This document shows, piece by piece, positions 6,473-7,027 of a stretch of DNA of 7,027 nt; positions within the stretch are counted from its first letter, which is position 1, and each line of letters begins with the position of its first letter. The stretch covers positions 2,290-9,316 of the forward strand of contig DERU01000244.1 in the NCBI GenBank assembly GCA_002361095.1, read 5' to 3'. The translations under genes were made by a program, and so were the position numbers. The DNA comes from Lachnospiraceae bacterium UBA3332 (GTDB taxonomy: Bacteria; Bacillota; Clostridia; Lachnospirales; Lachnospiraceae). The notes beneath the pieces were generated by a model. It made no database searches. It was not told the DNA's origin and saw nothing but the letters and a program-made list of their open reading frames with translations.

Positions 6473-6847
6473 TCAAGATTCCTCCATCTGTTTTTTGTAA
6501 TCGTCGATCATACGCTGGATGGACGATATTTCCGATTGGGACAGCTTTTTGTGTTTCGCAAAAGCGGCGATAAACTGGGGCAGGGAACCGTCAAAGGTCT
6601 TTTCTACCAGTTCGTCAAATTCGGCCATCTGTACTTCCTCTTTCGATATTAGGGCAGTGACGGTGGCATTTTCATTTTTTAATACCCCCCGCTGGGACAG
6701 CCGGCGGATGACGGTGTAGGTGGTTCCCTTCGACCAGCCAAGCCGCTGTCGGCACAGCTTCACAAGCTGCGTGGAATTGATCGGTTCCTGCTCCCATAAA
6801 ATCTGGCAGAAACGATACTCGCTCTCAAAAACCTTAGGGACTGCCAT
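6473..6847 (-). CDS. blaI: BlaI/MecI-family winged-helix repressor
   Basis: Cytosolic dimeric repressor, 124 aa, the usual size for the family. An N-terminal winged helix covers about residues 5-70, with the recognition region GWSKGTTYTVIRRLSQRGVL (37-56) and the wing at about 57-69. The C-terminal part (75-120) is helical and would carry dimerisation. In S. aureus BlaI cleavage falls at an Asn-Phe bond before the sequence ExxxLSQDE; the matching place here is A95-F96, before KHKKLSQSE (inference by alignment from memory). The start ATG has GGAGG 7 bases upstream (6855-6859); longer in-frame openings reach into the promoter and are rejected. It is the first gene of a two-gene operon with the M56 protease and probably represses its own promoter through the two sites upstream. 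The regulated target, if other than itself, is not in this window. Confidence 0.93.
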   Translation of the reverse strand: MAVPKVFESEYRFCQILWEQEPINSTQLVKLCRQRLGWSKGTTYTVIRRLSQRGVLKNENATVTALISKEEVQMAEFDELVEKTFDGSLPQFIAAFAKHKKLSQSEISSIQRMIDDYKKQMEES

Positions 6848-6875
6848 ATGTGTTCCTCCGTAACGGATGTATTTA

Positions 6876-6893
6876 GGTATAATGCATTCTACC
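6876..6893. promoter_or_regulatory. Operator-like dyad O1 for the BlaI-type repressor
   Basis: GGTATAATGCATTCTACC is an 18-bp inverted repeat with one mismatched pair. It lies just downstream of the predicted start of the blaI transcript. Its right half, GCATTCTACCTT (6884-6895), is repeated exactly 29 bp further upstream of blaI. Family operators are also short dyads with TAC/GTA ends, which this resembles. Confidence 0.6.
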
Positions 6894-6904
6894 TTCCCGC
6901 GATA

Positions 6905-6922
6905 AGTGTAACGCATTCTACC
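6905..6922. promoter_or_regulatory. Second operator-like half-conserved dyad O2
   Basis: The right half GCATTCTACCTT (6913-6924) is identical to that of O1. The left half is diverged, matching its partner arm at 5 of 9 positions. It covers the -10 box and most of the spacer of the predicted blaI promoter, so binding here would block RNA polymerase. Centre-to-centre distance from O1 is 29 bp. Confidence 0.5.
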
Positions 6923-6933
6923 TTGTCTGTCAA
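6905..6933 (-). promoter_or_regulatory. Predicted sigma-A promoter of the blaI-blaR1-like operon
   Basis: On the minus strand, a perfect -35 TTGACA (6933-6928), a 17-bp spacer and TACACT (6910-6905). Transcription would begin near 6898, about 50 nt before the blaI ATG, with O2 inside the promoter and O1 just after the start. Confidence 0.65.
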
Positions 6934-6952
6934 GGAAAAGAGGGGAGCGCCA

Positions 6953-6970
6953 CGGAAATCCATTTTGCGG
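6953..6970. repeat. Diverged copy 2 of the repeat flanking the bla-like operon
   Basis: Matches 4662-4679 at 17 of 18 positions (CGGAAATCCRTTTTGCGG). Looser similarity continues to about 6992 (GCA..GG.GGG.A.CGG), but the closing arm of the stem is not preserved. It lies just upstream of the blaI promoter, so two copies bracket the operon in the same orientation. Confidence 0.5.
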
Positions 6971-7027
6971 TCGGCACAGGAGGGTACGCGGAACCAGGAG
7001 GGGCAATGGCCCTTTCCCGGGGCGTTA

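Noticed and set aside
6878..6883. Perfect TATAAT on the plus strand as a divergent promoter
   Set aside because: No -35 box at 16-18 bp upstream; it is part of the operator dyad.
6848..7006. N-terminal extension of the BlaI-type repressor to 177 aa
   Set aside because: The added 53 residues are translated from the promoter and operator region. The ATG at 6847 has an ideal GGAGG, and 124 aa matches the family.
7006..7027. Possible divergent gene start (ATG at 7006 after AGGAGGGG)
   Set aside because: Only seven codons are visible before the window ends and the spacing is short, so it cannot be supported.

Overview
The window looks like chromosomal DNA from a low-to-mid G+C Clostridia bacterium, most likely a Lachnospiraceae-type gut organism. 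The evidence is a class III (Bacillota-type) fructose-1,6-bisphosphatase, a YerC/YecD-type TrpR-family regulator, a BlaI/BlaR1-like pair, strong GGAGG ribosome binding sites and consensus-like sigma-A promoters. The species cannot be told from the sequence. No RNA gene, CRISPR array, insertion sequence or prophage is visible.

Layout, left to right: fbp (+, gluconeogenesis) runs to 1994 and converges on a small low-complexity lipoprotein gene (-, 2086-2733), with a stem-loop between them. The lipoprotein gene is divergent from hisA (+, 2953-3732), a stand-alone, eukaryotic-type (HIS6-like) ProFAR isomerase. hisA has a clear promoter and an ~88-nt leader, and ends at a strong bidirectional terminator shared with a convergent cold-shock protein gene (-, 3893-4093). 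Upstream of csp, on the same strand but with its own promoter, is yerC (-, 4205-4498). The right third is a two-gene operon on the minus strand: a BlaI-type repressor (6473-6847) followed with no gap by a BlaR1/MecR1-type M56 membrane metalloprotease (4712-6472). Its extracellular part is not a penicillin-binding domain. The blaI promoter carries two copies of a 12-bp operator-like sequence.

The most interesting point is a link between hisA and yerC. Both leaders contain nearly the same 16-base palindrome (GCCCGTTAAAGCGGGC before hisA, GCCCGCTAAAGCGGGC before yerC, read in the sense strand), immediately upstream of the ribosome binding site, and the single difference keeps the stem paired (C-G to U.G). 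TrpR-family YerC-like proteins have been proposed as histidine-biosynthesis repressors (HisR) in Bacillota. The simplest reading is therefore that YerC regulates itself and hisA through this site. Its position inside both predicted transcripts, against the Shine-Dalgarno, leaves an RNA-level mechanism open. In hisA the Shine-Dalgarno can also pair with an upstream CCTCC that has a competing partner.

Other points are two diverged copies of a short repeat flanking the bla-like operon, one forming a 12-bp stem, and an unusual sensor domain on the BlaR1-like protein that may be a tandem duplication.
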